Origin: Mangrovicoccus algicola
Lineage (GTDB): Bacteria > Pseudomonadota > Alphaproteobacteria > Rhodobacterales > Rhodobacteraceae
Direction: 5' to 3'
Length of the DNA: 33,110 nt
Assembly (NCBI RefSeq): GCF_014903745.1
Contig: NZ_JACVXA010000055.1
Location: 1-33,110, forward strand
The translations under genes and the position numbers were made by a program. Under the pieces are notes generated by a model. The model was not told where the DNA came from, did not search any database, and saw only the letters and a list, made by a program, of their open reading frames with translations. Positions within the stretch are counted from its first letter, which is position 1; each line of letters starts with the position of its first letter. Positions 1-12,675 of this stretch are shown here, in pieces.

Positions 1-1519
<1,519 letters not shown>

Positions 1520-1523
<4 letters not shown>

Positions 1524-3214
1524 CCCAGGATCCGCGGCAGGCGCAGCCCGTTGGCGCGGGCGCAGTCGATCGCCTCCGGGTAGCCCGCATCGGCATGGCG
1601 CCAAACGCCCGAGGCCGGGTCGTTCCACAGCACGCGTTCCAACCGTTTCGCGGCCTCCGGCGTGCCATCGGCGCAGATCACCACGCCCGCATGCTGGCTG
1701 AACCCCATGCCGACGCCGCCGCCATGATGCAGCGACACCCAGGTCGCCCCCGAGGCGGTGTTGACCAGCGCGTTCAGAAGTGGCCAGTCCGACACCGCGT
1801 CCGAACCGTCGCGCATCGCCTCGGTCTCGCGGTTGGGGGAGGCCACGGAGCCCGAATCCAGATGATCGCGGCCGATCACCACCGGCGCCTTCAGCTCTCC
1901 GCTGGCGACCATCTCGTTGAATTTCAGCCCCGCCCGGTGGCGGTCGCCCAGCCCGATCCAGCAGATCCGCGCGGGCAGCCCCTGGAAGGCGATGCGCTCG
2001 CGCGCCATGTCCAGCCAGCGATGCAGCCCCTCATTCTCGGGGAACAGCTCCTTCATCGCCTGGTCGGTCTTGTAGATGTCCTCCGGATCGCCCGACAGCG
2101 CCGCCCAGCGGAACGGGCCGATGCCCTTGCAGAAGAGCGGGCGGATATAGGCGGGCACGAAGCCGGGGAAGGCGAAGGCGTTCTCCAGCCCCTCTTCCCT
2201 GGCCATCTGCCTGATGTTGTTGCCGTAATCCAGCGTCGGCACGCCCGCGTTCCAGAAACCGACCATCGCCCCGACATGCAGCTTCATCGACTGCTTGGCC
2301 GCCCTGGCCACGGCTTCGGGCTCGGATTCCTGCCGGGCGCGCCATTCGGCGACGGACCAGCCCGCGGGCAGGTAGCCGCGGAACGGATCATGCGCCGAGG
2401 TCTGGTCGGTGACGATGTCCGGCCGTCCGTTGGGCAGGGCCTCGCCCGCCTGCATCCGGCGCAGGATCTCGGGGAAGACCTCGGCCGCATTGCCGATCAG
2501 GGCGACGGATTTCGCCTCGCCCGCCTTGGTCCAGCGGTCGATCATCGCCAGCGCCTCGTCCAGGTCGCGGGTCTTTTCATCGCAATAGCGGGTGCGGATG
2601 CGGAAATCGGCGCGGGTCTCGTCGCATTCCACCGCCAGGCAGCAGGCGCCCGCCATCACCGCGGCCAGCGGCTGAGCGCCGCCCATCCCGCCGAGCCCGC
2701 CGGTCAGGATCCATTTTCCCGTCAGGTCGCCGCCGTAATGCTGCCGGCCCGCCTCGGCGAAGGTCTCGTAAGTGCCCTGAACGATGCCCTGCGCGCCGAT
2801 ATAGATCCACGATCCGGCCGTCATCTGGCCGTACATCATCAGGCCCTTGCGATCGAGCTCGTTGAAATGCTCCCAGGTGGCCCATTCCGGCACGAGGTTG
2901 GAATTGGCGATCAGCACGCGCGGCGCGTCGGCATGGGTGCGGATGATGGCGATCGGCTTGCCCGACTGCACGATCAGCGTCTCGTCGGCCTCGAGGTCCT
3001 TCAGGCTCTCGACGATGGTGTCGAAATCCTCCCAGCTGCGCGCCGCGCGGCCGATGCCGCCATAGACGACCAGTTCATGCGGGTTCTCGGCCACATCCGG
3101 GTGGAGGTTGTTCATCAGCATCCGCAGGGGCGCCTCGGTCAGCCAGGACTTGGCGGTCAGCTCGGTGCCGGTGGGCGGGAAGATGTCGCGGTGATTGTGG
3201 CGGGTCATGGTCAT
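1520..3214 (-). CDS. hutU: Urocanate hydratase
   Basis: Urocanase, the second enzyme of histidine degradation, adds water to urocanate to give imidazolonepropionate using a tightly bound NAD+ as an electrophile. The 564-residue length matches the family (about 555-560). Diagnostic segments include [11 protein letters not shown] near residue 52, the NAD-binding glycine cluster [10 protein letters not shown] near residue 170, and a C-terminal [17 protein letters not shown] stretch. I used the ATG at 3214 because AGGACA stands about 6 bases upstream; a second ATG two codons in is possible. The gene follows hutH after 46 bp and overlaps hutD by 4 bp. Confidence 0.97.
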
Positions 3215-3260
3215 GTCTTGTCCTTTCGGCGCCGGTCCGGGGCGCGGTCTGTGGGGCCCG

Positions 3261-4790
3261 TCAGAAGGCGGAGGGCAGGGGCAGGCCCGCCGCGGCGGCC
3301 AGGCGGCCTTCGGCGATCAGGCGGGCGGCGGCTTCGAGGTCGGGGGCCATGTAGCGGTCCTCGGCCAGGGCGGAGATCTCGCCGCGGATCGCGGCGATCA
3401 CCGCGGCCAGCGGCGCGGAAGTGTCCAGCGGCGCGCGGAACCCGATCCCCTGCGCCCCGGTCAGGGCCTCGACGCCGAGGATGTAGTTGAGGTTCGCGGT
3501 CATCTGCAGCAGCCTGCGCGCGCCGTGGCAGGCCATCGACACATGGTCTTCCTGATTGGCGGAGGTCGGCGTGGAATCGACGCTTGCCGGATGGGCCAGC
3601 TGCTTGTTCTCGCTCATCAGCGCGGCGGTGGTGACCTCGGCGATCATCAGGCCCGAATTCAGCCCCGGCGCAGGGGTCAGGAAGCCCGGCAGCCCGTAAT
3701 TCAGCGCCGGATCGACCAGAAGCGCGATGCGCCGCTGGGCGATGGCGCCGATCTCGGCAATGGCCAGCGCCATCTGGTCGGCGGCGAAGGCGACCGGCTC
3801 GGCATGGAAATTGCCGCCCGAGACGACCGAGCCGTCCGACAGCACCAGCGGGTTGTCGGTGGCGGCATTCGCCTCGATCTGCAGCGTGACCGAGACCTGC
3901 CGCAGCAGGTCCAGGCAGGCGCCGGTCACCTGCGGATGGCAGCGCAGGCAATAGGGGTCCTGCACGCGCTCGTCATCCTCGCGATGGCTCTCGCGGATCT
4001 GCGAGCCCTCCAGCAGCGCGCGCAGGGATGCCGCCACGTCGATCTGTCCCCGGTGGCCGCGCAGCGCATGGATCTCGGCACGGGTGGGGGCGGTCGATCC
4101 CATCGCCGCATCGGTGGACAGCGCGCCCGTGATCACGGCCGCCTGCAGCGCCCGGTCGGCGCGGAACAGCCCGGCCAGCGCCAGCGCGGTCGAGACCTGC
4201 GTGCCGTTGATCAGCGCCAGCCCCTCCTTGGCGGTCAGGATCACCGGGTCCAGTCCGGCGCGGGCCAGCGCCTCGGCGCCGGACAGCCGCTGGCCTTCGA
4301 GGAAGGCCTCGCCCTCGCCGATCATCACGGCGGCCATATGCGCCAGCGGCGCGAGGTCGCCCGAGGCGCCGACCGACCCCTTTTCCGGGATCACCGGCAT
4401 GATCCCCGCGGCCAGCATCCCCTCGATCAGCCGGATCAGCGCGGGGCGCACGCCCGAGGCGCCGCGCCCCAGCGACATCAGCTTCAGCACCAGGATCAGC
4501 CGGACGATCCCGGTCTCCAGCGGCGCGCCGACGCCGCAGCAATGCGACAGGATCAGGTTGCGCTGCAGCGTCTCGACATCCTCCGCGGCGATGCGGATCG
4601 AGGCGAGTTTCCCGAAGCCGGTATTGACGCCATAGACGGCCTCGGCGCCCGCCGCGACGGCGGCGATGCGGGCGGCGGCGGCCTCGATCGCGGGCATCGC
4701 GGCGGGGTCCAGGGTCGCGGGACTGCCCTGCCAGTAAATCTCGGCAAGCGTGGCCAGGTCGACATGGCCGGGGGTGAGCGTGACGGGCAT
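3261..4790 (-). CDS. hutH: Histidine ammonia-lyase (histidase)
   Basis: Histidase removes ammonia from L-histidine to give trans-urocanate, the first step of the Hut pathway. The 509-residue protein carries the autocatalytic MIO tripeptide Ala142-Ser143-Gly144 inside [15 protein letters not shown], plus the conserved VYGVNTGFG near residue 52 and a [11 protein letters not shown] block. The ATG at 4790 shares bases with the hutI stop (ATGA), which fixes the start and implies coupled translation. The same frame stays open far upstream, across hutI and antisense to pnp, but only this part has family similarity; the rest is a high-GC artefact. Confidence 0.97.
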   Translation of the reverse strand: MPVTLTPGHVDLATLAEIYWQGSPATLDPAAMPAIEAAAARIAAVAAGAEAVYGVNTGFGKLASIRIAAEDVETLQRNLILSHCCGVGAPLETGIVRLILVLKLMSLGRGASGVRPALIRLIEGMLAAGIMPVIPEKGSVGASGDLAPLAHMAAVMIGEGEAFLEGQRLSGAEALARAGLDPVILTAKEGLALINGTQVSTALALAGLFRADRALQAAVITGALSTDAAMGSTAPTRAEIHALRGHRGQIDVAASLRALLEGSQIRESHREDDERVQDPYCLRCHPQVTGACLDLLRQVSVTLQIEANAATDNPLVLSDGSVVSGGNFHAEPVAFAADQMALAIAEIGAIAQRRIALLVDPALNYGLPGFLTPAPGLNSGLMIAEVTTAALMSENKQLAHPASVDSTPTSANQEDHVSMACHGARRLLQMTANLNYILGVEALTGAQGIGFRAPLDTSAPLAAVIAAIRGEISALAEDRYMAPDLEAAARLIAEGRLAAAAGLPLPSAF

Positions 4791-5977
4791 CAGACGAAGT
4801 CTCCCTTGAAGACCCGCGCCTTGAGCGGGTTGAAGCCGATGCGGTTGATGATCTGCGCGGCGCTTTCGGCGTGCCACAACGCGAAATCCGCCGAGGCGCC
4901 TTTTGTGATCACACCTGTCTCCGTGCCGAGTCCCAGCGCCGCGGCGGCATGGCGGGTGGTGGCGGCAAGGCATTCGCGCACCGTCAACCTGTACAGCGTC
5001 GCGCCCATGTTCATGGTCATCAGGATCGAGGTGACGGGCGAGGTGCCGGGATTGCAGTCGGTGGCCAGCGCCATGGGCACGCCCGCCGCGCGGAAGGCGT
5101 CGACGGGGGGCACCTGCGTCTCGCGCAGCATGTAAAAGGCGCCGGGCAGCAGCACCGCGACCGATCCCGCCGCCGCCATGGCGGCCGCGTCCCCGGGGGT
5201 GGCGTATTCCAGATGATCCACCGACAGCGCGCCGTGTCCGGCGGCGAAGGCCGTGCCGCCCTGATGGCTCAGCTGCTCGGCATGAAGCTTGACCGGCAGT
5301 CCCAGTTCCGCCGCGCGGGCAAAGAGCGGTTCCAGTTCCGCCACCGAGAAGGCGATGCCCTCGCAGAAGCCATCGACGGCATCCACCAGCCCCTCGGCAT
5401 GGGCCTGGTCCAGCCCCGGGATCGCGACCTCGCGGATATAGTCGGACCCGCGGCCCTTGTAATCGGGGGGCAGGGCATGGGCGGCCAGCCAGCTTGTGAT
5501 CACACGCACCGGACGCAGCGCGGCCAGGCGCCGCGCGGCGCGCAGCATGTTCAGCTCCGCCCCGATTTCCAATCCGTATCCGGACTTGATCTCGACCGTG
5601 CAGACGCCCTCGGCCAGCAGGTGGTCCAGCCGGGGGAGGGCGGTTTCGACCAGATCCTCCACCGTCATCGCCCGCGTCGCGCGCATGGTGGAGGCGATGC
5701 CGCCTCCGGCCCGGGCGATGTCTTCGTATCCCGCGCCGTCCAGCCGCATTTCCCATTCGCGGGCGCGGTCGCCGCCATGGACCAGATGGGTGTGGCAGTC
5801 GACCAGCCCCGGCGTCAGCAGCGCGCCGCCGCAATCGGCGATCTCGGCGCCGGTGCGGTCGAGCCCGGTCCCGACCTCCAGCACGCGGCCCGCTTCGGTC
5901 AGGATCTCCAGATCCTGCGGGGTCGCATCGTCGGATGCTGCCGTGATCACGCGGGCATTCGTCCAGAGTGTTCGCAT
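4790..5977 (-). CDS. hutI: Imidazolonepropionase
   Basis: This amidohydrolase opens the imidazolone ring of 4-imidazolone-5-propionate to give N-formimino-L-glutamate, the third Hut step. The 395-residue protein has the metal-binding HxH motif in [20 protein letters not shown] in the middle, [10 protein letters not shown] and the C-terminal [11 protein letters not shown] Asp region. The ATG at 5977 is chosen because it starts directly at the conserved N-terminus ([11 protein letters not shown]) and has a purine-rich GGAACGGGA upstream; the frame extends 80 codons further without similarity. It is the first gene of the hut operon. hutC, hutF and hutG are not in the window, so the fate of formiminoglutamate cannot be read here. 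Confidence 0.96.
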   Translation of the reverse strand: MRTLWTNARVITAASDDATPQDLEILTEAGRVLEVGTGLDRTGAEIADCGGALLTPGLVDCHTHLVHGGDRAREWEMRLDGAGYEDIARAGGGIASTMRATRAMTVEDLVETALPRLDHLLAEGVCTVEIKSGYGLEIGAELNMLRAARRLAALRPVRVITSWLAAHALPPDYKGRGSDYIREVAIPGLDQAHAEGLVDAVDGFCEGIAFSVAELEPLFARAAELGLPVKLHAEQLSHQGGTAFAAGHGALSVDHLEYATPGDAAAMAAAGSVAVLLPGAFYMLRETQVPPVDAFRAAGVPMALATDCNPGTSPVTSILMTMNMGATLYRLTVRECLAATTRHAAAALGLGTETGVITKGASADFALWHAESAAQIINRIGFNPLKARVFKGDFV

Positions 5978-6009
5978 TGCGCCGTCCCGTTCCTGTCCTT
6001 GGCTTAATA

Positions 6010-6038
6010 AGTATAGACATATCGGCGCGTGCCGGAAA
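6010..6038 (-). promoter_or_regulatory. Candidate hut operon promoter/operator
   Basis: On the minus strand, 33 bp upstream of hutI, lies TATACT (6010-6015), a good -10 element. It overlaps the partly symmetric ATGTCTATAC (6011-6020). Seventeen bases further up is only a weak -35 (TTTCCG, 6033-6038). A GTATAGACAT-type element overlapping a -10 would suit a GntR-type HutC repressor, but I cannot confirm the consensus from this sequence alone. Confidence 0.3.
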
Positions 6039-6235
6039 AGGGCCGGCCCGCGAAGGACGCGGAAATCGCGACCCTGCGGACGGATCTGCCCGTTGCTTGG
6101 GCAGGATGGCGATCGGGGGCGGGAAAACATGCATTCCGGGGGCGGCGCAGCAATGCGCGCCGACCGCGAAGCGGGACGATAGATAATTTCTCCCATGCAC
6201 TTGCTGCAATGCGGCACTGCCGGCTTGTGGGTGGT

Positions 6236-6260
6236 TGCCCGGCGCAGGCTGGCCTAGGTT
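6236..6260 (+). promoter_or_regulatory. Possible promoter of the DUF1127 gene
   Basis: TTGCCC (6236-6241) and CTAGGTT (6254-6260) lie about 50 bp before the DUF1127 start, but the 13-base spacing is short for the housekeeping sigma factor. An alternative sigma factor is possible. The same CTAGGTT heptamer occurs in front of the YjbE-like gene at 26719-26725. The rest of the hutI-DUF1127 spacer (about 330 bp) holds only a short hairpin (6086-6104), with no gene I can support. Confidence 0.2.
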
Positions 6261-6308
6261 GGGTGCCAAGGGAGGAACCCCGATAGTTGCAAACTCACGG
6301 AGTTCCAA

Positions 6309-6530
6309 ATGGCACACGCAGCGACGATTTCTCACCGCCCCGGCTTTCTCGCGGGCCTCGCAAACGCCTTCGCCGCCTTCGGTCGCGGCCTGGTCTGGAT
6401 GGCTGAAGCCAATCCGCGCTTCAAGGAGCTGGAGAAGCTCCAGCGCATGACCGACGAAGAGCTTGCCGCGCGCGGCCTGCGCCGCGAGAAGCTGGTCGAG
6501 CACGTCTTCCGCAACGCTGCCTGCATCTGA
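6309..6530 (+). CDS. Small DUF1127 (YjiS-like) protein
   Basis: This is a 73-residue basic protein. Its C-terminal half, from about residue 36, reads [20 protein letters not shown], the L-x-x-M-(S/T)-D-x-x-L-x-x-x-G-(L/I) pattern of DUF1127. It continues with a further Arg-rich segment, [15 protein letters not shown]1127 proteins are small, stress-induced and common in alphaproteobacteria; a Rhodobacter sphaeroides member (CcaF1) binds RNA and is encoded upstream of the CcsR small RNAs. The ATG at 6309 follows ACGGAG with 6 bases spacing. The stop codon lies in the loop of a hairpin (6515-6537), and further hairpins follow. The exact function is unknown. Confidence 0.85.
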   Translation: MAHAATISHRPGFLAGLANAFAAFGRGLVWMAEANPRFKELEKLQRMTDEELAARGLRREKLVEHVFRNAACI

Positions 6531-6632
6531 GGCAGCGACAGGTTTCGCGGGACCCTGCCGGTCCCGCCTGCAACGGCGCCCGCGGTTCCTCCGCCGGGCG
6601 CCGTCTGCTGTCCGGCAGGCCCTTGCCGGGCC
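6515..6632 (+). ncRNA. Tandem hairpins after DUF1127, candidate processed sRNA
   Basis: Four consecutive inverted repeats were read by eye: CGCTGCC/GGCAGCG (6515-6521/6531-6537, spanning the stop codon); GCGGGACC/GGTCCCGC (6547-6554/6560-6567, 5-base loop); GGCGCCCG/CGGGCGCC (6575-6582/6595-6602); and CCGGCA/TGCCGG (6612-6617/6624-6629). The third has TTCCTCCG at its tip, so CCTCC, the anti-Shine-Dalgarno sequence, would be displayed in a loop. The arrangement resembles the DUF1127-CcsR loci of Rhodobacter, but only one CCTCC is present and no good U-tract follows. It may simply be a structured 3' UTR that stabilises or terminates the mRNA. Confidence 0.4.
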
Positions 6633-6809
6633 GGGCGCGTTAACACCTTTGGGCTTTCCGGCAGGGCCGTTGTGCTGTATTGCGGCGCAATCTGAGACGT
6701 GACGCAACGTCCCCGGCGTCGTGGAAAGATGACAGGGGTCGGCGGCAATGGGGCCGCCATATGCAACGGGATCGATGGGAGGGCCCATGGGTTCCAGACA
6801 GGATAGCCG

Positions 6810-8948
<2,139 letters not shown>

Positions 8949-8972
8949 TCCTCCGCCTTGCGCAGGAATGCG

Positions 8973-9009
8973 CCTGCCTGCTAGCTCCGACTCGGGTCTG
9001 GCAGGCAGG
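8973..9009 (+). other. Inverted repeat between pnp and glycosyltransferase gene
   Basis: CCTGCCTGC (8973-8981) and GCAGGCAGG (9001-9009) form a perfect 9-bp stem. The 19-base loop itself contains CCGACTCGG. There is no T-run, so an efficient intrinsic terminator is doubtful. The 3' arm includes the purine-rich stretch that should serve as the ribosome-binding site of the following gene (ATG at 9018). Confidence 0.5.
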
Positions 9010-9017
9010 GCAAACGG

Positions 9018-9806
9018 ATGGGCAAGGTCTTCACGCAGGTCATCAATCTTGATGACTCCACCGATAGAATGAGCCATGCGGCGGGCCAGATGGCGGCCGC
9101 GGGGCTCGACTTCAGCCGCTGTCCCGGGATCGACGGACGCGGGCGCTCATGGGCGCGTTTCCTGCCCTTATACATTCCCCCGCTGAATTACCTGTGGTTC
9201 GGCCGTCACCTGACCGGGGGCGAGCTGGGCTGCTACATGTCGCATCTGCGCGCGGCCCGGGCCTTCCTGAAAAGCGGCGCGCGCTATGGGCTGGTTTTCG
9301 AGGATGATTGCGTCCTGCAGCCGGAATTCCGCGAAACGCTGCACAGCCTGGTCGACGCGCTGGAGGCCGGGGCCTGCCCGGGATGGCGGCTGATCAACCT
9401 GGGCAAGCTGCCCCACAAGCCGGAGATCCACACCGCCCCGATGCGGCCGCTGGCCGGCGTCGCGGAACAGCATCTGCTGCGCTGCTACGACTTTCCGCTC
9501 ACGCTGCACGGGGTGATGTGGTCGCGCCGTGGCGCGCTGGACTTCCTGCTGCGCGGCTGGCTGGTGATGGGGACGGTGGATAACTGGCTGCGTTCCGACC
9601 TGGCGATTTTCGGCGGCGGCTACTGCCTGTCCGTGCCGATCGTCCGCCAGCGTCAGCGCGAAAGCGTGATCTGTTCCGAACCCGGCGCGGACGAGATCCG
9701 GCAGGCCACGGGCCGCAAGCAGGGCTGGTGGAAAACCCGCAGCCAGGTCCGGGCCCGCAACCGCAGGCTCTGGGGGATGCGGCGGCGGCGGCGGCAGGGC
9801 CTCTGA
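9018..9806 (+). CDS. Glycosyltransferase family 25 protein
   Basis: This 262-residue protein has the features of the LPS/oligosaccharide glycosyltransferase family 25 (Lex1/LgtB type). The start reads [11 protein letters not shown], followed by [15 protein letters not shown] near residue 68 and the acidic motif VFEDDCVL near residue 93, the likely metal and nucleotide-sugar site. Such enzymes typically add galactose or another hexose to lipooligosaccharide or a surface glycan at the inner face of the membrane; the donor and acceptor here cannot be told. The C-terminus is strongly basic (RMRRRRRQ-like), perhaps for membrane contact. It stands alone after pnp, and its ribosome-binding region may be masked by the inverted repeat at 8973-9009. 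Confidence 0.85.
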   Translation: MGKVFTQVINLDDSTDRMSHAAGQMAAAGLDFSRCPGIDGRGRSWARFLPLYIPPLNYLWFGRHLTGGELGCYMSHLRAARAFLKSGARYGLVFEDDCVLQPEFRETLHSLVDALEAGACPGWRLINLGKLPHKPEIHTAPMRPLAGVAEQHLLRCYDFPLTLHGVMWSRRGALDFLLRGWLVMGTVDNWLRSDLAIFGGGYCLSVPIVRQRQRESVICSEPGADEIRQATGRKQGWWKTRSQVRARNRRLWGMRRRRRQGL

Positions 9807-9819
9807 GGGCCGCCGCGGC

Positions 9820-10272
9820 TCAGGGTTTGAACGGGGCCATCCCGGCGCGGGCCAGCTCGTCCGCGCGGTCGTTCTCGGGATGCCCGGCATGGCCCTTGAC
9901 CCAGGTCCAGGTCACGTCATGGCGCTGTCGCGCGGCGTCCAGCCGCTGCCACAGGTCGACATTCTTGACCGGCGCCTTCGAGGCCGTCTTCCAGCCCTTG
10001 CGTTTCCAGCCTTCGATCCACTGGGTGATGCCGTTCTTCACATAGGCGCTGTCGGTCACCAGCGTCAGCGCGCTGGGGCGGCTCAGCGCCTCCAGGGCCG
10101 AGATCGCGGCCAGCAGTTCCATGCGGTTGTTGGTGGTGTTCGCCTCGCCGCCATTGAGTTCGCGCTCCCGCAGGACGGCGTCGCCCTCGCGCGCGACGAG
10201 GATGGCGCCCCAGCCGCCCGGGCCGGGATTTCCGCTGCAGGCGCCGTCGGTATAGGCAAAGAGGTCGGGCAT
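9820..10272 (-). CDS. rnhA: Ribonuclease HI
   Basis: RNase HI cuts the RNA strand of RNA-DNA hybrids, removing R-loops and primers. The 150-residue protein has the complete active site: Asp9 in [14 protein letters not shown], Glu52 in NRMELLA, Asp74 in VTDSAYV, and His128 and Asp138 in [17 protein letters not shown]. The basic handle WKRKGWKTA is also present, as in the E. coli enzyme. The gene lies 49 bp downstream of ispH on the same strand and is probably cotranscribed with it. It converges on the glycosyltransferase gene with 13 bp between the stops. Confidence 0.97.
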   Translation of the reverse strand: MPDLFAYTDGACSGNPGPGGWGAILVAREGDAVLRERELNGGEANTTNNRMELLAAISALEALSRPSALTLVTDSAYVKNGITQWIEGWKRKGWKTASKAPVKNVDLWQRLDAARQRHDVTWTWVKGHAGHPENDRADELARAGMAPFKP

Positions 10273-10321
10273 GGTCTGTCTGGTCTTCTTCTTGGCGCGG
10301 GCCGCACCGGCCGGGGCGGGG

Positions 10322-11272
10322 TCAGGCGGTTTCGCGCAGGATCCGCGGGACCTTGAATTCGACCCGCTCCACGGCGGTCTCCACCAGGTCCACGGTCACG
10401 TCATAGCGGGCGCGGAAGGCCTCCACCACCTCGTTGACCAGAACTTCGGGGGCCGAGGCCCCGGCGGTGATGCCCACCGCGCGAGCACCTTCCAGCGCGC
10501 GCCAGTCGATCTGGCCCGCATGTTCGACCAGCTGCGAATAGCTGCAGCCCGCGCGGCGGGCGACATCGACGAGCCGCCGCGAATTGGACGAATTGGGCGC
10601 GCCCACCACCAGCACGGCATCGACCTTGGGCGCCACGCTCTTGACCGCTTCCTGGCGGTTGGTTGTGGCGTAGCAGATGTCTTCCTTGTGCGGCCCGATG
10701 ATCGCGGGGAACCGCGCGCGCAGGGCCGCGACGATATCGACGGTATCATCCACCGACAGCGTCGTCTGGGTGACGAAGGCCAGCCGTTCCGGATCGCGGG
10801 GCGTCACCGCGGCGACATCGGCCACCGTCTGAACCAGTAGCACCTCACCCTCGGGCAGCTGTCCCATCGTGCCGATCGTCTCGGGATGGCCCTCATGGCC
10901 GATCATGATGATCTGAAGCCCGGCCTCGGCATGGCGCTCGGCCTCGATATGGACCTTGCTGACCAGCGGGCATGTGGCGTCGACATAGACCATCTGCCGG
11001 TCGCGGGCCTCGGCGGGGACGGATTTCGGAACGCCGTGCGCCGAGAAGATGACGGGCCGGTCGGCGGGGCATTCGGACACTTCCTCGACGAAGACGGCGC
11101 CCTTGGCGCGCAGGTCGTCGACAACGTGCCGGTTATGCACGATCTCGTGGCGCACATAGACGGGGGCGCCCCATTTCTCCAGCGCCTGCTCGACGATCTT
11201 GATGGCACGGTCCACCCCTGCGCAGAATCCGCGCGGTGCGGCCAGATACAGGGTGAGAGGTGGGGTCTGCAT
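10322..11272 (-). CDS. ispH: 4-hydroxy-3-methylbut-2-enyl diphosphate reductase
   Basis: IspH (LytB) is the iron-sulfur enzyme of the last MEP-pathway step, reducing HMBPP to IPP and DMAPP for isoprenoids. The 316-residue protein has the three cluster-binding cysteines: Cys17 in [11 protein letters not shown], Cys101 in [11 protein letters not shown] and Cys200 in [13 protein letters not shown]. The substrate-binding motifs [12 protein letters not shown] and [12 protein letters not shown] are also intact. The ATG at 11272 begins directly at the family N-terminus. rnhA follows on the same strand. The 88-bp gap to the upstream NYN gene leaves room for its own promoter, which I could not identify with certainty. 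Confidence 0.97.
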   Translation of the reverse strand: MQTPPLTLYLAAPRGFCAGVDRAIKIVEQALEKWGAPVYVRHEIVHNRHVVDDLRAKGAVFVEEVSECPADRPVIFSAHGVPKSVPAEARDRQMVYVDATCPLVSKVHIEAERHAEAGLQIIMIGHEGHPETIGTMGQLPEGEVLLVQTVADVAAVTPRDPERLAFVTQTTLSVDDTVDIVAALRARFPAIIGPHKEDICYATTNRQEAVKSVAPKVDAVLVVGAPNSSNSRRLVDVARRAGCSYSQLVEHAGQIDWRALEGARAVGITAGASAPEVLVNEVVEAFRARYDVTVDLVETAVERVEFKVPRILRETA

Positions 11273-11360
11273 GGGGAAATCCGGTCACTTGTCCAGGTCA
11301 TCGGTGGCCGGAATATAGGGCGGGACCGCGGGCTTGTCACCAGCCCGCGACCGGGGCGTG

Positions 11361-11939
11361 TCAGGCGTCGGAATTCTCGGCCAGGGCATCGTTGTCGGTA
11401 TTGCGCGGCTCGCGCGGGGGACGGCCGATCACTTCGCGCAATTCGTCCAGCTCGATGAAATTGTCGGCCTGGCGGCGCAGTTCGTCGGAGATCATCGGCG
11501 GTTGCGACCGGATGGTCGACACCACCGACACGCGCTTTCCCTTGCGTTGCAGGGCCTCGATCAGCGGCTTGAAATCACCGTCGCCGGAGAACAGCACGAC
11601 ATGGTCCACATGCGGGGCAAGTTCCAGGGCATCGACGGTAAGTTCGATATCCATGTTGCCCTTGACCTTACGGCGTCCCTGGCTGTCGATATATTCCTTG
11701 GCGGCCTTCGTCACCATCGTGAAGCCGTTGTAATGCAACCAGTCAACCAGCGGGCGGATCGGCGAATATTCGTCGTTTTCCAGAAGTGCGGTATAATAGA
11801 AGGCGCGCAGGAGCTTGCCGCGGCGCATGAATTCCTGCCTCAGCAGCTTGTAGTCGATGTCAAATCCCAGCGCTTTGGCGGCGGCGTACAGATTCGACCC
11901 GTCAATGAACAGCGCAAGCCGTTCGTCTCGGTAAAACAT
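11361..11939 (-). CDS. NYN domain (LabA/DUF88-like) protein
   Basis: This 192-residue protein contains a NYN domain of the PIN-like nuclease fold. FIDGSNLYAAAK near residue 11 supplies the first acidic residue (Asp13), NMDIELTVDAL near residue 95 the second, and SGDGDFKPLIEAL near residue 120 the third and fourth. These acidic residues are the metal site expected of an RNA-cleaving NYN protein. The last 30 residues are acidic and low-complexity. Members are widespread in alphaproteobacteria; the cellular RNA target is not known. The ATG at 11939 has AAGGGA about 6 bases upstream. It is divergent from rpoZ across a structured spacer of about 380 bp. Confidence 0.85.
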   Translation of the reverse strand: MFYRDERLALFIDGSNLYAAAKALGFDIDYKLLRQEFMRRGKLLRAFYYTALLENDEYSPIRPLVDWLHYNGFTMVTKAAKEYIDSQGRRKVKGNMDIELTVDALELAPHVDHVVLFSGDGDFKPLIEALQRKGKRVSVVSTIRSQPPMISDELRRQADNFIELDELREVIGRPPREPRNTDNDALAENSDA

Positions 11940-12034
11940 TTAAGTCCCTTCCCAAATGTGTCGCCCGGGCCATTGCTGGTGGCGCCAAGCCAACGCCGCA
12001 AACTTAATGATCTGCAAGCTTGCCGCAACCGGAT

Positions 12035-12170
12035 TTGACTTGTCGCCGCATTGTCCGAGGATCATGGAAAATACCTCGTCTGGAAGAAGATAGTCCAGAG
12101 GGGGTATCCTGCCCAGCAGGAAATTGCCTACTGGTTGCGATGTCTTGCACCAAATCGTTAATTTTTGGTG
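12035..12170. other. Structured spacer with three inverted repeats (candidate sRNA)
   Basis: The spacer between the NYN gene and rpoZ contains a TTGACT (12035-12040) that looks like a -35 box, but no convincing -10 (GATCAT at 12060-12065 after 19 bases). Three inverted repeats follow. The first is ATACCTCGTCTGG/CCAGAGGGGGTAT (12071-12083/12095-12107), 12 of 13 positions pairing with one G-U. The second is TCCTGC/GCAGGA (12107-12112/12116-12121). The third is CACCAAA/TTTGGTG (12148-12154/12164-12170). No long ORF runs through. It could be a small RNA, a leader or operator sites; the strand is undetermined. Confidence 0.35.
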
Positions 12171-12256
12171 AATCTTAACGGTCCCGCGGAGCAGGGGGGG
12201 GACGACCCGGGCGCAGGTCTGCCGCTGCGGTCACGTTTGCGCGTGCGGCGTCGGTC

Positions 12257-12285
12257 TTGTGATCCGCGGCCTTCCTGATTATAAG
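12257..12285 (+). promoter_or_regulatory. Likely sigma-70 type promoter of rpoZ
   Basis: TTGTGA (12257-12262) and TATAAG (12280-12285) are separated by exactly 17 bases. They match the housekeeping consensus at 4 of 6 and 5 of 6 positions. Transcription would begin near 12292, leaving a leader of about 30 nt with GAGGA placed 8 bases before the rpoZ ATG. This is the best-looking housekeeping promoter in the window. Confidence 0.6.
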
Positions 12286-12321
12286 GCGGCCTTCCCTAAC
12301 CAAGGATCGAGGACGAATCAC

Positions 12322-12675
12322 ATGGCTCGAGTCACTGTCGAGGACTGCGTAGACAAGGTGCCGAACAGGTTCGAACTGGTGATGCTTGCGGCCCATCGCG
12401 CGCGGGAGCTCAGCAGCGGATCGCCGCTGACCGTGGAGCGTGACAACGACAAGAACCCCGTCGTGTCGCTGCGCGAGATCGCGGAGGAAACCCAGGGCGC
12501 CGCCGAACTGCGCGAGCGGATGATCTCCAGTCACCAGACCCAGATCGAGGTCGACGAGCCCGAGGATGACGCGATGTCGCTGCTCATGGGCGTCGAGAAC
12601 GACAAGCCCGATGACGACGAGATGACCGACGAGAAACTCCTTCGCGCATTGATGGAAGCCCAGTCTGAGCGATAA
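12322..12675 (+). CDS. rpoZ: RNA polymerase omega subunit
   Basis: The omega subunit helps beta-prime fold and assemble into core RNA polymerase. The 117-residue protein starts [20 protein letters not shown], the standard alphaproteobacterial N-terminus, followed by the conserved [11 protein letters not shown] and [12 protein letters not shown] segments. The C-terminal 45 residues are very acidic ([16 protein letters not shown]), as in other alphaproteobacterial omegas. The ATG at 12322 is chosen over an in-frame GTG-type extension because of GAGGA 8 bases upstream and the family start. The rel gene follows and probably overlaps the last codons of rpoZ, which suits the known ppGpp contact of omega. 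Confidence 0.97.
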   Translation: MARVTVEDCVDKVPNRFELVMLAAHRARELSSGSPLTVERDNDKNPVVSLREIAEETQGAAELRERMISSHQTQIEVDEPEDDAMSLLMGVENDKPDDDEMTDEKLLRALMEAQSER

